Made by a program: the position numbers and the translations under genes. From Cyclaneusma minus (Eukaryota; Ascomycota; Leotiomycetes; Marthamycetales; Marthamycetaceae): DNA of 64,000 bases. Positions 32,727 through 43,758 of the stretch are shown piece after piece; the stretch's first letter is position 1; each line of letters begins with the position of its first letter. The stretch spans positions 1,798,001 to 1,862,000 of the forward strand of contig JAKZHN010000001.1 in assembly GCA_037179335.1 (NCBI GenBank), given 5' to 3'. Under the pieces are notes generated by a model, which saw only the letters and a list, made by a program, of their open reading frames with translations, ran no database searches and was not told the DNA's origin.

Positions 32727-35621
32727 ATAGCGTTACTCGTAGCTGCTCACCGTGGGCTAGACGCTTCGAGCAAGTCCATGCTGGTGTGATGGCTGCTCGA
32801 ATCGCTGGCTGGATGGGTGTCGTGCTGCAAGCCTACAAGTCATAATGGTGCTTTGAATGCCGAGGATAAGCTGCACTGAGTGTGTGCGTAAAGCCGCGAA
32901 TCACGAGTACGAAGCGATATGTACATTTCAGGTAAAGGAGCTGGCTGAACATATCGTGATTTCTGATGTCAGTTTTGTCTGGTGAGCGGCGAGTTCGGAG
33001 CTGAAGAGCCTCTCTTAAAGTATTTGACATGAAAGTACGAGGATATGGTCAGTATGATCATCCAAGATGCCTGACTCTCCATCACACGGTGAGGCGAGGA
33101 GTCCCTGTATCGTGATTCGTGAATTGTGAGGGGCTGAGAAGGCGCTGGAAGCGGGGTTTTGATATTCTTGAGTCTTGACTCAACCATGCACGGCGGCGGG
33201 ATGTTGAGATGTGAGACAACGTTTTGTCAACCGTGGGGCTGTGTGGAGAGAAAACAAGCATTTTCAAGCATTTTTGATCGTCGATGAAACACCAAATTTT
33301 TAGATAGGATGATCTTTTAGATGACAGTACTACTAGTGCAAATCCTTAAAGTTAATGTGGGTGAAAACCTTGGAGAATGAAGTTCCGAGAGACGACCGGC
33401 TCGGATTGTCCACTGGCCCGCAAGAGATCTGCGACATCGGTTGGCTCGGCTTTAAACAGCAGGTTTTAGAGAAACTCAGCTATGTAGCAGTTGGCCAGTC
33501 GCCAAAGCCAATTCACATGGACTCTGTACACACTGTAGTGTAGCATCGCGGATGGACATCATCTAGAAGAGCCTAGGAAGAGCTCTGGATGTTGGGAACT
33601 TGGAAGAAAGAATAATATGCCCTCGATGAGTGGTAAAAAAAAACTGTTGGTCTTACTAAGACCGTAAACATGCTTAGTAGTGAAGTCAACGAAACATTGA
33701 CAACTTTGTCAAGACTTTGTGACGTATACTATACCCTGGATTGTGGCAGCAGGGTAACTATGATATCAGCATCAGAGTATGTAGTGAGGTTCAGGTTCCT
33801 GGGCAGAGTTTTCAGATCAACGGCGCTGCCGGGCCAGCCTTGGGGCCATCATTGACATCTGAATGATCTGGACAAAGGAAAGCCGGTCCCACGGGTGAAA
33901 GAGTAGCGAATGACCACGAGGGGGCATATATTTAGGTACAACAGACCAAGCCAGGGCATCGAGGTTACGCCATGGAGCAGATGAAACAAGCTAGGGGAGG
34001 CCGACCTGAAGCCATACAATCTCAGTCCTGGGGAACGGTATAGCCGTTTATGGCCTGGCCGAGGTACGACTAGGGAGGTACCGGCTCTTTTGACATGCGC
34101 AGCTGCCAATCACATGAAAGTGATTTCAAAGGAATAACCTGGCAGAAAAGTTCTCAGAGATCAAAGATCCGGGGGTTGAGGATGCTCTGATATCGCGGAG
34201 TCGGACCAGATGATGTCTCGCGAGAAAGCCGCTGCCGTGCACATGCAGTCACTGCCGAACGCAGTGACGCCGTAGAGAAAAGATACGGCCATTCGCCGAC
34301 GGCAGATCGAGGATGGGATGCATGAAAGCAGAGAAGGGGTCCTGCAAGCATCCGACAGCCCTGCCCGTGGCTCTGGGACCGACCAATGTAGTGCTTTGAA
34401 TCGGTTGTGCTCCGCAGAGATAGCCGTTCTGCATGCATCCGAGGAATTCTCCAGTGCTCCTCGCTCTCTCACATGCCCCAAACAGCGGGGAAAGGTGTGT
34501 TGGGCCGTTGGCTCTTCCAAGTTTCCAGAGGGAGCGTCTCTTGGAACGAGCGTTGACGGGTGGACGCGAAGTCGAGGGAAATTCGGATGGCTTGGTGCAA
34601 ATAATGGTGGCTTCGAGCTGGCTAAGCCGTCTCGGCCTCCATCATGGCTGCAAGGACTTTGTCGCACCTGTTCCTGTGCAACGTTCCAGAATGCGTGGAA
34701 AGAAAAAGGAAGAATGGCAACAAAGAACCGGCAGGGCCAACAATAAGCAGGGCGGGCTTTGACTTGATCTTTTCGTTGTTATTATCGTCGCTGGTCGCTG
34801 AGGTCGCCTATGTCGTTAAGAGTAACAATTTGCAGTAACATGAACTGGGGGCAACATCGCAGCCACGCTTCCCCAAAGTCTCCAAGGCGGCCCCGATGTC
34901 GTAGCGCTCAGTGCTGTTCCTGTCACAGCGCGCTGAGCGGTCAAGAAAGCAGTTAGTGGGCTTTGCGCTGGCTAAGGGCTCCGCACTGACCCGCTCTCAT
35001 ATTCCAAAGCCGACTGGTGCCCTCTTAACAAACTCGCCCGTCTGCTTAAAACACCAACTCCCCAGACTCCGCGACCTGCGAAACATCTCGCCACTACGCG
35101 CGCCTGCTGTCGCCCCGAGGCTCCCCTCTCGCTGCCGCACTGGTCTCCCGTGTTGCAGTCAGCTTCCACCCACACAACGCCCTTGCCGCCAGGACCCTGG
35201 AAATCTCTCGATCCTGATTTGCCTCACCAACGTCACTCTCGCCGAACCGACTTTCCCACGCAACCGCATCCTAGAACCTACAAGTCGCGGCTTGATCTCG
35301 TCTTCTCAACTCCATCCACTTGGAACACCTCTTTTCTCCGCACACAATGTCGAATCAATTATAGCACAGCGGTCCTTAGGGACAACATCGAACCCGAGAA
35401 TCTGCCTCTCGTGGGCTCTTTCGAGATCGCCACTTCTGTGCAACTCCATAACCGGCAGTCCCCAGTCCGCCATAACCGTTCCTGGGATTGTCCTGCCATC
35501 GCGAAAGACGTTTGTCTGCCGCGACTTCCTGAATATCCTCTCGCCACTACTGCGAGAGAATAAACATACGAATTCGAATTCGATACTTCTCTATTACTAG
35601 GAAAGCCAAGTTTTGCTAGCA

Positions 35622-37919
35622 ATGGCTCAACGCGATTTCAAACGTGTCACGGGGGGTCCTGATGTCGCCGCATGGCGTTCACATACGGCCGATCTTCTTG
35701 CATTAGAAGAAGACGCTGTCGCCGACGTCGACGAGCCGCCTGAACGACTGATCGCTCCTATCGCGGAGAAGTCGGATTTCCATCGCCTAGCCATCCGCCC
35801 GCAACCTCTCCAAAAGGAGTCTCTTCTTACCAAAGCTTTGGCTTCAAGTCCTGAGTCGGAGGTCGCTAGACCTAGCCACCAACCTGCGAGTGGTTTGGCT
35901 CGCCAACCACCAGTACGGTCATTGGCGAGCTCGCTTTCGACCGCCGATCTTATAAGCGACGATGACCTTACGAGTCCTGCGCGAACGAGCACCCCTAGCC
36001 CACCACTTCCTGAAGCCTTTAATTCCAGCTTCACATCCTTTTCCTTGGGTGAAAAGCCTTCCAAACCCGCTACTCCTCATATCAGATTCAGTTCTCCCGA
36101 AGATCAGCAAGTAACTCCGAAAAAGCTGAAGCCCCGACCCGATGCGGCCGTTGAAGCATTAGTGAAGAAGCGATGCATTTCATTTGCCTGCGCTGGCCAG
36201 AAGCCCAAGCCTGCTCCTGCCCCTATGCCTCCACCTCAAACATCTACAACTACTCCGAATCCATCTGAACAGCCTAAACGTGCTTGCACAATCAGATTTG
36301 CCTGCGGTCCACCTCAGAAAACTGAATCGCCTGAGAGCGCCAACGCCCTCCCAGCACCTGAGCAGAAGAAGCCCGAGGCGTCCAAGACACCAGAGACTTC
36401 TCGTCGCCATAGCAGATCGCCCTCTACCACCCGTAAACTCAGACCATCTATTTCGTTCGCCGCTACCTCGCATCGGGACTCTATGTCGACCATTAGACCA
36501 GCTTCTCGAAGCCCCGAACCTCCAAGGACTGTTCGCAAGCCTTCTTATCTCCAGGTCGATGAGTCCAGTATGAACTCGGAGAGTACTCGCTTTCACGAAT
36601 TTGCTAGTGGAGAAGTCGAAGAAGATGACTGGGTCAAGAGAGATGATTGCTCCGACAAGGAAAAGATCACTATCAACGATACGCTCAAGAAGGAAAATGC
36701 CATTCGACAGATTGGAAAGGAGGCTGAAGAAGAAGCCGAGGAAGAGGAAGAGTATGAGGATGAACTTGACTATCTCGAGGATGAGCTTGAGGACGATCTC
36801 GAAGATGACGACGACGACGAAGCCGCGTTCTCTGGTGCAGATGAAGACGATCACTCCGGAAATGAGACGGACAACGAAGCCGGCTTTGCGGACAGCGATG
36901 ACGAAAACGACTCAACTGGCGATCAGTTTTGGACTCCCAGTAGACAATCTGGCGATGCTCACTACCGCGTATTGACCCACAAGGCATCGGAATCGTCCAT
37001 TGATTCTTTGAAGCACATGAGCCCTAAAGCCAAACGCAAGGAAGGATCTAAAGCCCGTCGCATCAAGATTAGACCTAGTACACCTGAACTTCCTGACAGC
37101 ACCGACTTCGTTTGCGGAACCCTCGACGAAGATCGTCCTCTGGAGGAAGCCTACGTCTCTTGCATGGAGGCACGCAAGCGCGAGAAGCAGCACATCATAC
37201 CTCAGGACATTGATCCCAGCTTTCCCACCTCAGATCCCGAAAACGACGACGATGACGAGGATGATGTTCGTGCTTCGGAAAGGGGTAGCGGCTCAGAAGT
37301 CTGGCTTCACGGAAAATTCGAGGACTCGAACGATGACGAGCATGATCAACACCGTCCAAGGTCCCGCAAATCGCCGGCTCATTCCCCCAAGCGTCTGCGT
37401 TCGCCACCGCCAAAGCAGCGTCTCAGGTCACCTCCACCTCGACGCCTATTCGGTGCACACTCGCCAAAGCGTCTCAGGTCTCCTCCTCCAGCTCGTGCTT
37501 ACAGATCGCCTGCTGCATCGCCCACTGCGGCACACCCTGGACCGATCCCTTTTGCTCCTCTGGGCCAACGTCCTGGTCTTACTCATACCAAGTCACTTCC
37601 TCGAACACCTAATGCCTTCGCTCAAGCGTATCGCGCCTCGCGTCTCGCAGCTACCCAAGAAGACGACGAGACCAGTGCAGTCGAAGGGCATTCTCGCGGT
37701 GCCATCGACATCGTCAAAGGCCTCGAGCGCAAGCGTGAACGTCGCAAAGAGAAGTTCTGGCAGAAGCACTGCAACAGAGCTCGTAAAGGCCAACAGCACG
37801 AGCGAAGGCCTCAACCCGGCAAAGGTGCTCAACGCATGCGAGAGCTTGGGTTACAGATGGCAGGCATCAACATCAAGACAGACGCAAGGGCTAAGCCCGA
37901 GTATGTGCTGTCCATTTAG
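35622..37919 (+). CDS. Large acidic protein, DUF2457-like
   Basis: One exon encodes 765 residues from ATG 35622. The N-terminus, MAQRDFKRVTGGPDVAAWR, precedes a Ser/Pro-rich region. A short motif recurs three times, CISFACAG, TIRFACGP and SISFAATS (residues about 187-285). A conserved-looking HEFASGEVEEDDWVKRDDC is followed by DTLKKENAIRQIGKEAEEE and a highly acidic stretch of about 80 residues. Later come GDQFWTPSRQSGDAHYRVL, a serine-arginine region with repeated SPKRLRSPPP, and the C-terminal GRAIDIVKG-like GAIDIVKGLERKRERRKEKFW. From memory this matches the fungal DUF2457 group, whose function is unknown. The SR-like and acidic composition suggests a nuclear protein; that is inference. 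Confidence 0.8.
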   Translation: MAQRDFKRVTGGPDVAAWRSHTADLLALEEDAVADVDEPPERLIAPIAEKSDFHRLAIRPQPLQKESLLTKALASSPESEVARPSHQPASGLARQPPVRSLASSLSTADLISDDDLTSPARTSTPSPPLPEAFNSSFTSFSLGEKPSKPATPHIRFSSPEDQQVTPKKLKPRPDAAVEALVKKRCISFACAGQKPKPAPAPMPPPQTSTTTPNPSEQPKRACTIRFACGPPQKTESPESANALPAPEQKKPEASKTPETSRRHSRSPSTTRKLRPSISFAATSHRDSMSTIRPASRSPEPPRTVRKPSYLQVDESSMNSESTRFHEFASGEVEEDDWVKRDDCSDKEKITINDTLKKENAIRQIGKEAEEEAEEEEEYEDELDYLEDELEDDLEDDDDDEAAFSGADEDDHSGNETDNEAGFADSDDENDSTGDQFWTPSRQSGDAHYRVLTHKASESSIDSLKHMSPKAKRKEGSKARRIKIRPSTPELPDSTDFVCGTLDEDRPLEEAYVSCMEARKREKQHIIPQDIDPSFPTSDPENDDDDEDDVRASERGSGSEVWLHGKFEDSNDDEHDQHRPRSRKSPAHSPKRLRSPPPKQRLRSPPPRRLFGAHSPKRLRSPPPARAYRSPAASPTAAHPGPIPFAPLGQRPGLTHTKSLPRTPNAFAQAYRASRLAATQEDDETSAVEGHSRGAIDIVKGLERKRERRKEKFWQKHCNRARKGQQHERRPQPGKGAQRMRELGLQMAGINIKTDARAKPEYVLSI

Positions 37920-38991
37920 ATGACGGTGTCTTCGGCGTCCAAAAGAATAACGGCTTCGCAACCTTATTACTATCATTCTGACTTTACATATTTCGATTCT
38001 TTGGGTACATATTCTGATACCTCTATTTTTCCCCGCTTAGACGAAACCCACATCGGTTTTCACCTGGCGGAGCGTTGCACATAGATGCACACGCCTTATT
38101 TTTCTCACACTTCATTCATGGAGTTCCGGGCCATCGTTCTCGGGGGAGGTTCTCCTTTGTTCGCACTATTCCCCCAAGGCAAACTCTCGCGCCTGACTTG
38201 CGACCTTTCGTTTCTCTTTGTTTTTTCGGAGTATCAGCATAGCATAGCGCGGAAAGGATCCTGGCGCGGTTACTGTCGTTCAGCTGCTCAAGAGCAAACT
38301 TGTTTACTATGCATACGAGGATGGAACGCATGGAGGGATGGGTTTTGACAAGATACGGACATAGTCAATTGGTTAGAAGGTGGAATGTATGGCCTGCAAG
38401 TACATAGGATCGAAGAACAATGAGATACGATGATTCGTCTGCTCAATCACTGGCTTTCTATGTATGCTTGACTTGCCCTAACTAAACAAGTATGATGACA
38501 ATGTCTCATTCTCAAATCAATGTCAGCAATGGAAAAATCAAGTCATTCTTGACTGTAGCCTCAAAATCTATAGCGAGAAGCATGTTCAGAACTGAGAGAC
38601 CATCGCTGTTTTGGGGGACGCGGCGAAGTATCTGGCGTCGGGAACGAAGTCTGGATGCACAAGGAAATCTGTGAACCCGCTTGAGTGAGACCGTTTTACA
38701 AAAAGTATTTGTCGCGTATAAAGGAAAAAATGTATATCGATTTTCAAATTCTAAAGTGAGCAAGCACATGAAATCCGTGCAACGGTCCCGGCGTGGGGGG
38801 GCCGGGGGGGCGGGGCTAGTATGTCAGCCTTACGCTTTAGGCAGCTATGATCAAGCCACTCTCTGGAACCGGTCCCAACTGTTGCGCTCACTCATAATCT
38901 TTGATCTTCACAACTTGCTCCCGAAGACCACCGCTTCCATATCCGTTGCAACCTTCATTACTGATCAGAGCCTACCGGCCCCGACGCAATC
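37920..38991. other. Intergenic region before SAR1
   Basis: No gene is seen in 1.07 kb. The right part should be the SAR1 promoter and leader. It contains a striking G-rich tract at 38795-38815, listed separately. Confidence 0.65.
38795..38815 (+). promoter_or_regulatory. G-run cluster upstream of SAR1
   Basis: Runs of seven, seven and four Gs separated by CC and C lie 177-197 bp upstream of the SAR1 ATG. The tract could form a G-quadruplex by splitting one run, or bind a zinc-finger factor. A regulatory role is inference. Confidence 0.35.
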
Positions 38992-39959
38992 ATGTGGATG
39001 ATCAACTGGTGTATGTGCTTCCCTCGTCCGCCTATGCGACAGCATACCATCTTCGGCTTCAACTGACATGTCTGGAATCCGATAGTCTGGGATGTCCTCT
39101 CGTCCTTGGGACTCCTCAACAAGCACGCCAAGCTCCTCTTCCTGGGTCTCGACAATGCAGGAAAGACTACCCTGTTACATATGCTGAAGGTTCGTTGCGC
39201 CTGACACCGTGGCCTGGTCTCCTGAGCTCCCTCCAATACTAGAGCCGGCGACTTTCTGGGTCCATGAATTCATACGCCAGTTGAACATGGCTAATGCTGA
39301 GTGTGCCACAGAATGACCGAGTCGCCATCCTCCAACCTACTCTCCACCCAAGTATGTGAAGCTTCGACAATACGGCTTGGAAGCAGCGCACGTGCGGAAA
39401 TACTGACAGCTTCGTAGCATCTGAAGAGCTTGCCATTGGCAATGTCAAATTCACAACTTTCGATCTCGGTGGCCATCAGCAAGGTACATAAACCCGGGCC
39501 CGCTACATGCACGATTTCCCTTTTCATTCAAGTAGCTAATCCATTCACTTCTTACAGCCCGCCGTCTCTGGAAAGACTACTTCCCCGAAGTGTCCGGTAT
39601 CGTGTATCTCGTAGACGCCAAGGACCACGAGCGTCTCCCCGAAGCCAAAGCCGAGCTGGATGCCTTGTTGGCCATGGAGGAACTATCCAAGGTCCCCTTC
39701 GTGGTCTTGGGTAACAAGATCGACCACCCCGATGCTATCAGCGAGGATGAGTTGAGACATCAGTTGGGACTTTACCAGACGACGGGCAAGGGCAAGATTC
39801 CTCTTGAGGGTATCCGACCAATCGAGGTGTTCATGTGCTCTGTTGTTATGCGCCAAGGTACGTCTACGTGTCACATGAAAGTGAGACGAGAGAGAGCAAA
39901 GCTGACGAACAATAACAGGTTACGGAGAGGGAATTAGGTGGTTGTCGCAGTACGTCTAG
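38992..39959 (+). CDS. SAR1: Small GTPase Sar1, COPII coat assembly
   Basis: Six exons, 38992-39010, 39086-39189, 39312-39351, 39418-39483, 39558-39857 and 39919-39959, encode 189 residues, the usual Sar1 length. Splicing gives MWMINWFWDVLSSLGLLN (the amphipathic N-terminal helix that bends ER membrane), the P-loop GLDNAGKTT (residues about 27-35), LQPTLHPTSEEL (switch I threonine), FDLGGHQQARRLWKDYF (switch II), VYLVDAKD, LGNKIDHPDAISEDELR and the C-terminal GYGEGIRWLSQYV. Sar1-GTP recruits Sec23/24 to start COPII vesicles at the ER. Introns one to five have lengths of 75, 122, 66, 74 and 61 nt. All GTPase motifs are intact. Confidence 0.97.
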
Positions 39960-40673
39960 GTACTTGAAATACAAGTGCTTGGAAGTTCTGGGGAGGAGCA
40001 AGAAGTCAGATGGTGCTTTTTCGGATACTACAGCAAGAGAGATTGGCAGGCTCAGATGGGAGTCGATAGTCAATCATTGCGGAGTTCTACACAGGGTATC
40101 CCGGTTGCGGTTCAGTAGCATGCTTGATGGAGGACATCTTCGTCACTCTACAGGTCGTTTAGTCGAACTTTTCGCATGCATAGCAGCTTGATGAAATGGA
40201 AAAGCTATCGTGTCTGGAGTTGCCGAGCTGGTGATGCTGTGAAACGATTCATTCCTACAGCCACATATGCATGCTGTCAGCCATAATAATAGACGCAGCA
40301 AACTCGATTGATGTAGCCATGAGACTATGAGTTTCAACAATGAATTGACTTGAACACCGTTGCGTTTCGATAGCCTTTTTTATTTCGAAGGGGCTGCTCA
40401 TGCGCAAAAGGGGGCCTGAACAGTGCAGCCGCCGTCACATGCAGGTGGAAAGTCAAAGCAAGGACGTCATCAAGCATCGCACATCCCTCTTACAACACCA
40501 AATTCCTAGACACCTGTCCATTGGGCCCTCGAATTGTTACACTTTGGCCAGCTCACTTCTGCACAAGCCTCACAATCCTTTCTTCCCATAAGCTTGTCCC
40601 AAGCTCCGATCCCAATCATGCACCGCGCATAACAACTCGACTCGCGGCATAACTACACCGACATGTCCCCAAG
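39960..40673. other. Intergenic region between SAR1 and the lipase gene
   Basis: No gene is seen in 714 bp. The right half should hold the promoter of the lipase gene. Confidence 0.65.
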
Positions 40674-43212
40674 ATGGCCGACATCTCCTCAAAAACAGAC
40701 GGTCCCTCGCCCCTCTCCGCCGAAGGCTACGATGAATCTCTCCTCCCCGACTACCACACTACCTTCATAAGCGACGACGACCTTGCGGCCTTCGCGTCTG
40801 CCCTCTCCGCCCCCGACCCCTCTCCTTCCTCCGAAGACTTGCTCTCCCCCTCCTCTCCCGCACTCTCCTTTACCGGAACACGCACCCAATGGGAGAAACT
40901 ACGCCGCGGTTCTAGCCTCAGCATCCCAGGAAGCCCAACGCAAACCCATAGACCGCGGGGTAGCTGGGGCGGTGGCCAAAATGGCACCAATGGACCTAGC
41001 ACACTGAGTCGTGAGGGCTCGGTTGGTGCTTATCATCGCAATCATAGCCAGCATAGTCTGTTCATCTCAGCGCAGAACGACTGGGCGCCGATTCCCTCGA
41101 AAAGAGTAGGGGGCGGTGGGAGTTTGCGAAGGAAGAGCAAAGAAGGAGGGAAGAAGAAGCATCGATCGAGCAAGAAGAAAAAGTCGCGGACCAAAGATGA
41201 GACTCGTGAAGGACTATTTTACAACTTGTTGAAATGGCCGTTGCTGTTTATTGTTGGTGCATGGGTAACTGGCCTCGGACTGAGTTATCTGGCTACGAGA
41301 ATGTATATTTGGCTGTATGAGCATCTCGTAGCCTGGAGAGGCAAGAAATTGAAGTTGAAGAAGAAATTGCTGGCGGCGGACAATTATGAGGAGTGGGTGA
41401 AGGCGGCGAAGGAGCTGGATACTTATTTGGGGAATGATAAGTGGAAGAAGGAGGATGAGTATGCGTACTATGATAGTCAGACTGTGAGGAGGGTGTTGAA
41501 TGATCTGAGGAAAGCGAGGCGGAAGGTGGAGGCTATGGAAAAGGGGGAGGTGGTTGCTGTGGCGGGGAAACAGCCGCTGGAGGAGTTGAAGAGTTTGGTG
41601 GAGGCGTGTGTGAAGAATAATTTTGTGGGGATTGAGAATGCGAGGCTGTATAGTCAGAGTTACTATGGGACGAAGGACTTGGTGCAGGAGTTTATTGATG
41701 AGGGTAAGCTTGTTGTCAACTGCCCCTATATTTATGGTCTTGCTAATGCTGTTCCTCACAGTTGAGAGAGACATTGCTCTCCTGACACAAACTTCTCAGA
41801 TCTCTTTCGAAGAGAAACGAACGCTGTTCAAGCGCATCCATACGAACATGGGACGCACAGCACTATGTCTCTCCGGCGGCGCTTCCTTTGCCTACTACCA
41901 CTTCGGCGTCGTCAAAGCCCTCCTCGATGCCGACCTTCTCCCTGAAGTCATCACTGGCACCAGCGGCGGCGCCCTGGTCGCCGCTCTCGTCGCCACCCGT
42001 ACCAACGAAGAGCTCAAGCAACTAATCGTCCCCGCGCTCGCCGGCCGCATCAACGCCTGTTCCGAGCCCATGTCAACCTGGATCCCCCGCTTCTGGAAAA
42101 CCGGTGCACGCTTCGACAGTGTCGACTGGGCACGTCGCTGTTCCTGGTTCACGCGGGGCTCCATGACCTTCCGCGAAGCCTACGAACGCACCGGCCGAAT
42201 CCTGAACGTTTCTTGCGTCCCCTCAGACCCGCATTCGCCTACCATCTTGACAAATTACCTGACCTCGCCGGACTGTGTTATTTGGTCTGCGGTGCTTGCG
42301 AGCGCTGCGGTGCCGGGGATTTTGAACCCGGTTGTGCTGATGATGAAGATTCCTAGCACGGGAGAATTGATCCCCTACTCGTTTGGCCATAAATGGAAAG
42401 ACGGCTCGCTGCGCACCGATATCCCTTTGAAGGCGCTGAACTTGCACTTCAACGTCAATTTCTCGATTGTGTCACAGGTCAACCCGCACATCAATCTGTT
42501 TTTCTTCAGCAGCCGCGGATCCGTCGGCCAGCCCGTGACACACCGAAAAGGCCGCGGTTGGCGCGGTGGCTTCGTCGGTTCTGCCACCGAGCAATACCTG
42601 AAACTCGACCTGAACAAATGGCTCAAGGTATTGAGGCATCTGGAGCTATTGCCACGTCCGATGGGCCAGGATTGGTCGGAGGTGTGGCTGCAGCAGTTTT
42701 CGGGGACGATTACCATTTGGCCCAAGGCTGCTATAAGTGATTTCTGGCGTATTCTGACGGATCCGGATGCGCATAGACTGGCGAAGATGATAAGAGGTGG
42801 GACGCTGGCGGCGTGGCCGAAATTACGTTTTGTGGGGAATAAAATGCGCATGGAGAGAGCGGTGGAAAATGGGAGGCGGAAGGCGAGAGAGGGGATGCGG
42901 ATTGCGCAGGGAGGTGATGGGGGACGTGGGAGGAGGGATAGTATGGATAGTTTGGCGAGTGAGGAAGAGATGAGGGGATTGTTGAATATGGGGATGGGCA
43001 GTGGGCTGGCCACGGAGGAGGAGACGGGCACGGAGGCGGACAGTACGAGTGCGGAGGAGGAGTTTCATGATCTTGATAGCGAGGTTGATGGGGAGGTTGA
43101 TGTTGGGAAGGCAGTGGAGACGGCGAGGGAGACTAAGGAGGAGGTGGCGGGGGAGGTGAAGGAGGAGATGAAGAGGCAGAATGGAGCGCAGGAATTTGTG
43201 TTTGAGACATAG
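40674..43212 (+). CDS. Patatin-type triacylglycerol lipase (Tgl3/4/5-like)
   Basis: Two exons, 40674-41703 and 41762-43212, encode 826 residues; the intron is 58 nt. After a disordered acidic, Ser-rich N-terminus and a Lys-rich stretch (KEGGKKKHRSSKKKKSR), a membrane segment lies at residues about 186-212. An amphipathic helix region follows, with DLRKARRKVEAM. The patatin domain begins GRTALCLSGGASFAYYHFGVV (oxyanion glycines at about 382-383), with the nucleophile serine in GTSGGA (about Ser411) and the catalytic aspartate in KWKDGSL (about Asp557). Motifs LTNYLTSPDCVIWSAVLASAAVPG and NVNFSIVSQVNPH are those of lipid-droplet lipases of the Tgl3/4/5 and plant SDP1 group, which hydrolyse stored triacylglycerol. 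The C-terminal 120 residues are acidic. The catalytic dyad is intact. Confidence 0.93.
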
Positions 43213-43758
43213 GTGGGAAGGTGGAGAATGGGGTAGAGAGGGACTGGTGATGGTGGACGAAGGATCATAACTTGGGTGGTGTTTGGGATGGTGGCTGGCG
43301 CTATTCGTTTTGTAAGGTTGCATTACACGGCTGGCAGCATCATAGAACCTGGTAGAATAATTGTAAAAGACTATAAATGATTCAATATGCCAAAAGAATG
43401 ATATGAAAATAGGACATTTTGTTATAGAGAAAGGGGCTCGTGGTGACAACTCGAGCAGCGTTCTCAGGGGTCCCAGCTCACCGCCCTTCGTCGAAAGCGG
43501 CATGGTCTGCTCGGAGTTAACTCAGTGTACCCGTCGCGTTGAAGCCATCTGTCACCAAAAGTTCCCTTCACCATCTTGAGGATTCTCCACCAATCTCACT
43601 TCCTTTCTTATTGGCGAGTGACTTCGTCATTCTTCCTCTCTTCCGTCACTCCTTTTTTGGGTTCTCTGCACAAATGCGCCCATAAATACATCGACTTCTC
43701 GAAAGACTTCCTTCTCACGAAGCTCGCAAGTCGCAAAGAAAGTCGAAGAATCGCTACC
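43213..43758. other. Intergenic region before HUT1
   Basis: No gene is seen in 546 bp. The open frame entering HUT1 extends upstream to about 43576, but ATG 43759 is preferred for HUT1. Confidence 0.65.

Larger units (their letters stand above)
31758..35621. other. Long intergenic region between divergent ATP16 and the DUF2457-like gene
   Basis: 3.9 kb with no recognisable gene. Open frames at about 32226-32606, 34318-34746 and 34911-35600 have no domain and overlap other open frames. The last 700 bp are probably promoter and leader of the gene at 35622. A CACGTG cluster and a 36-bp direct repeat are listed separately. Confidence 0.6.

Noticed and set aside
34911..35600. 229-residue open frame just before the DUF2457-like gene
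   Set aside because: No domain, no homologue recalled, overlapping frames in other phases, and its position fits a 5' leader.
42375..43031. 218-residue minus-strand frame inside the lipase gene
   Set aside because: Antisense shadow of a catalytic domain with intact patatin motifs.
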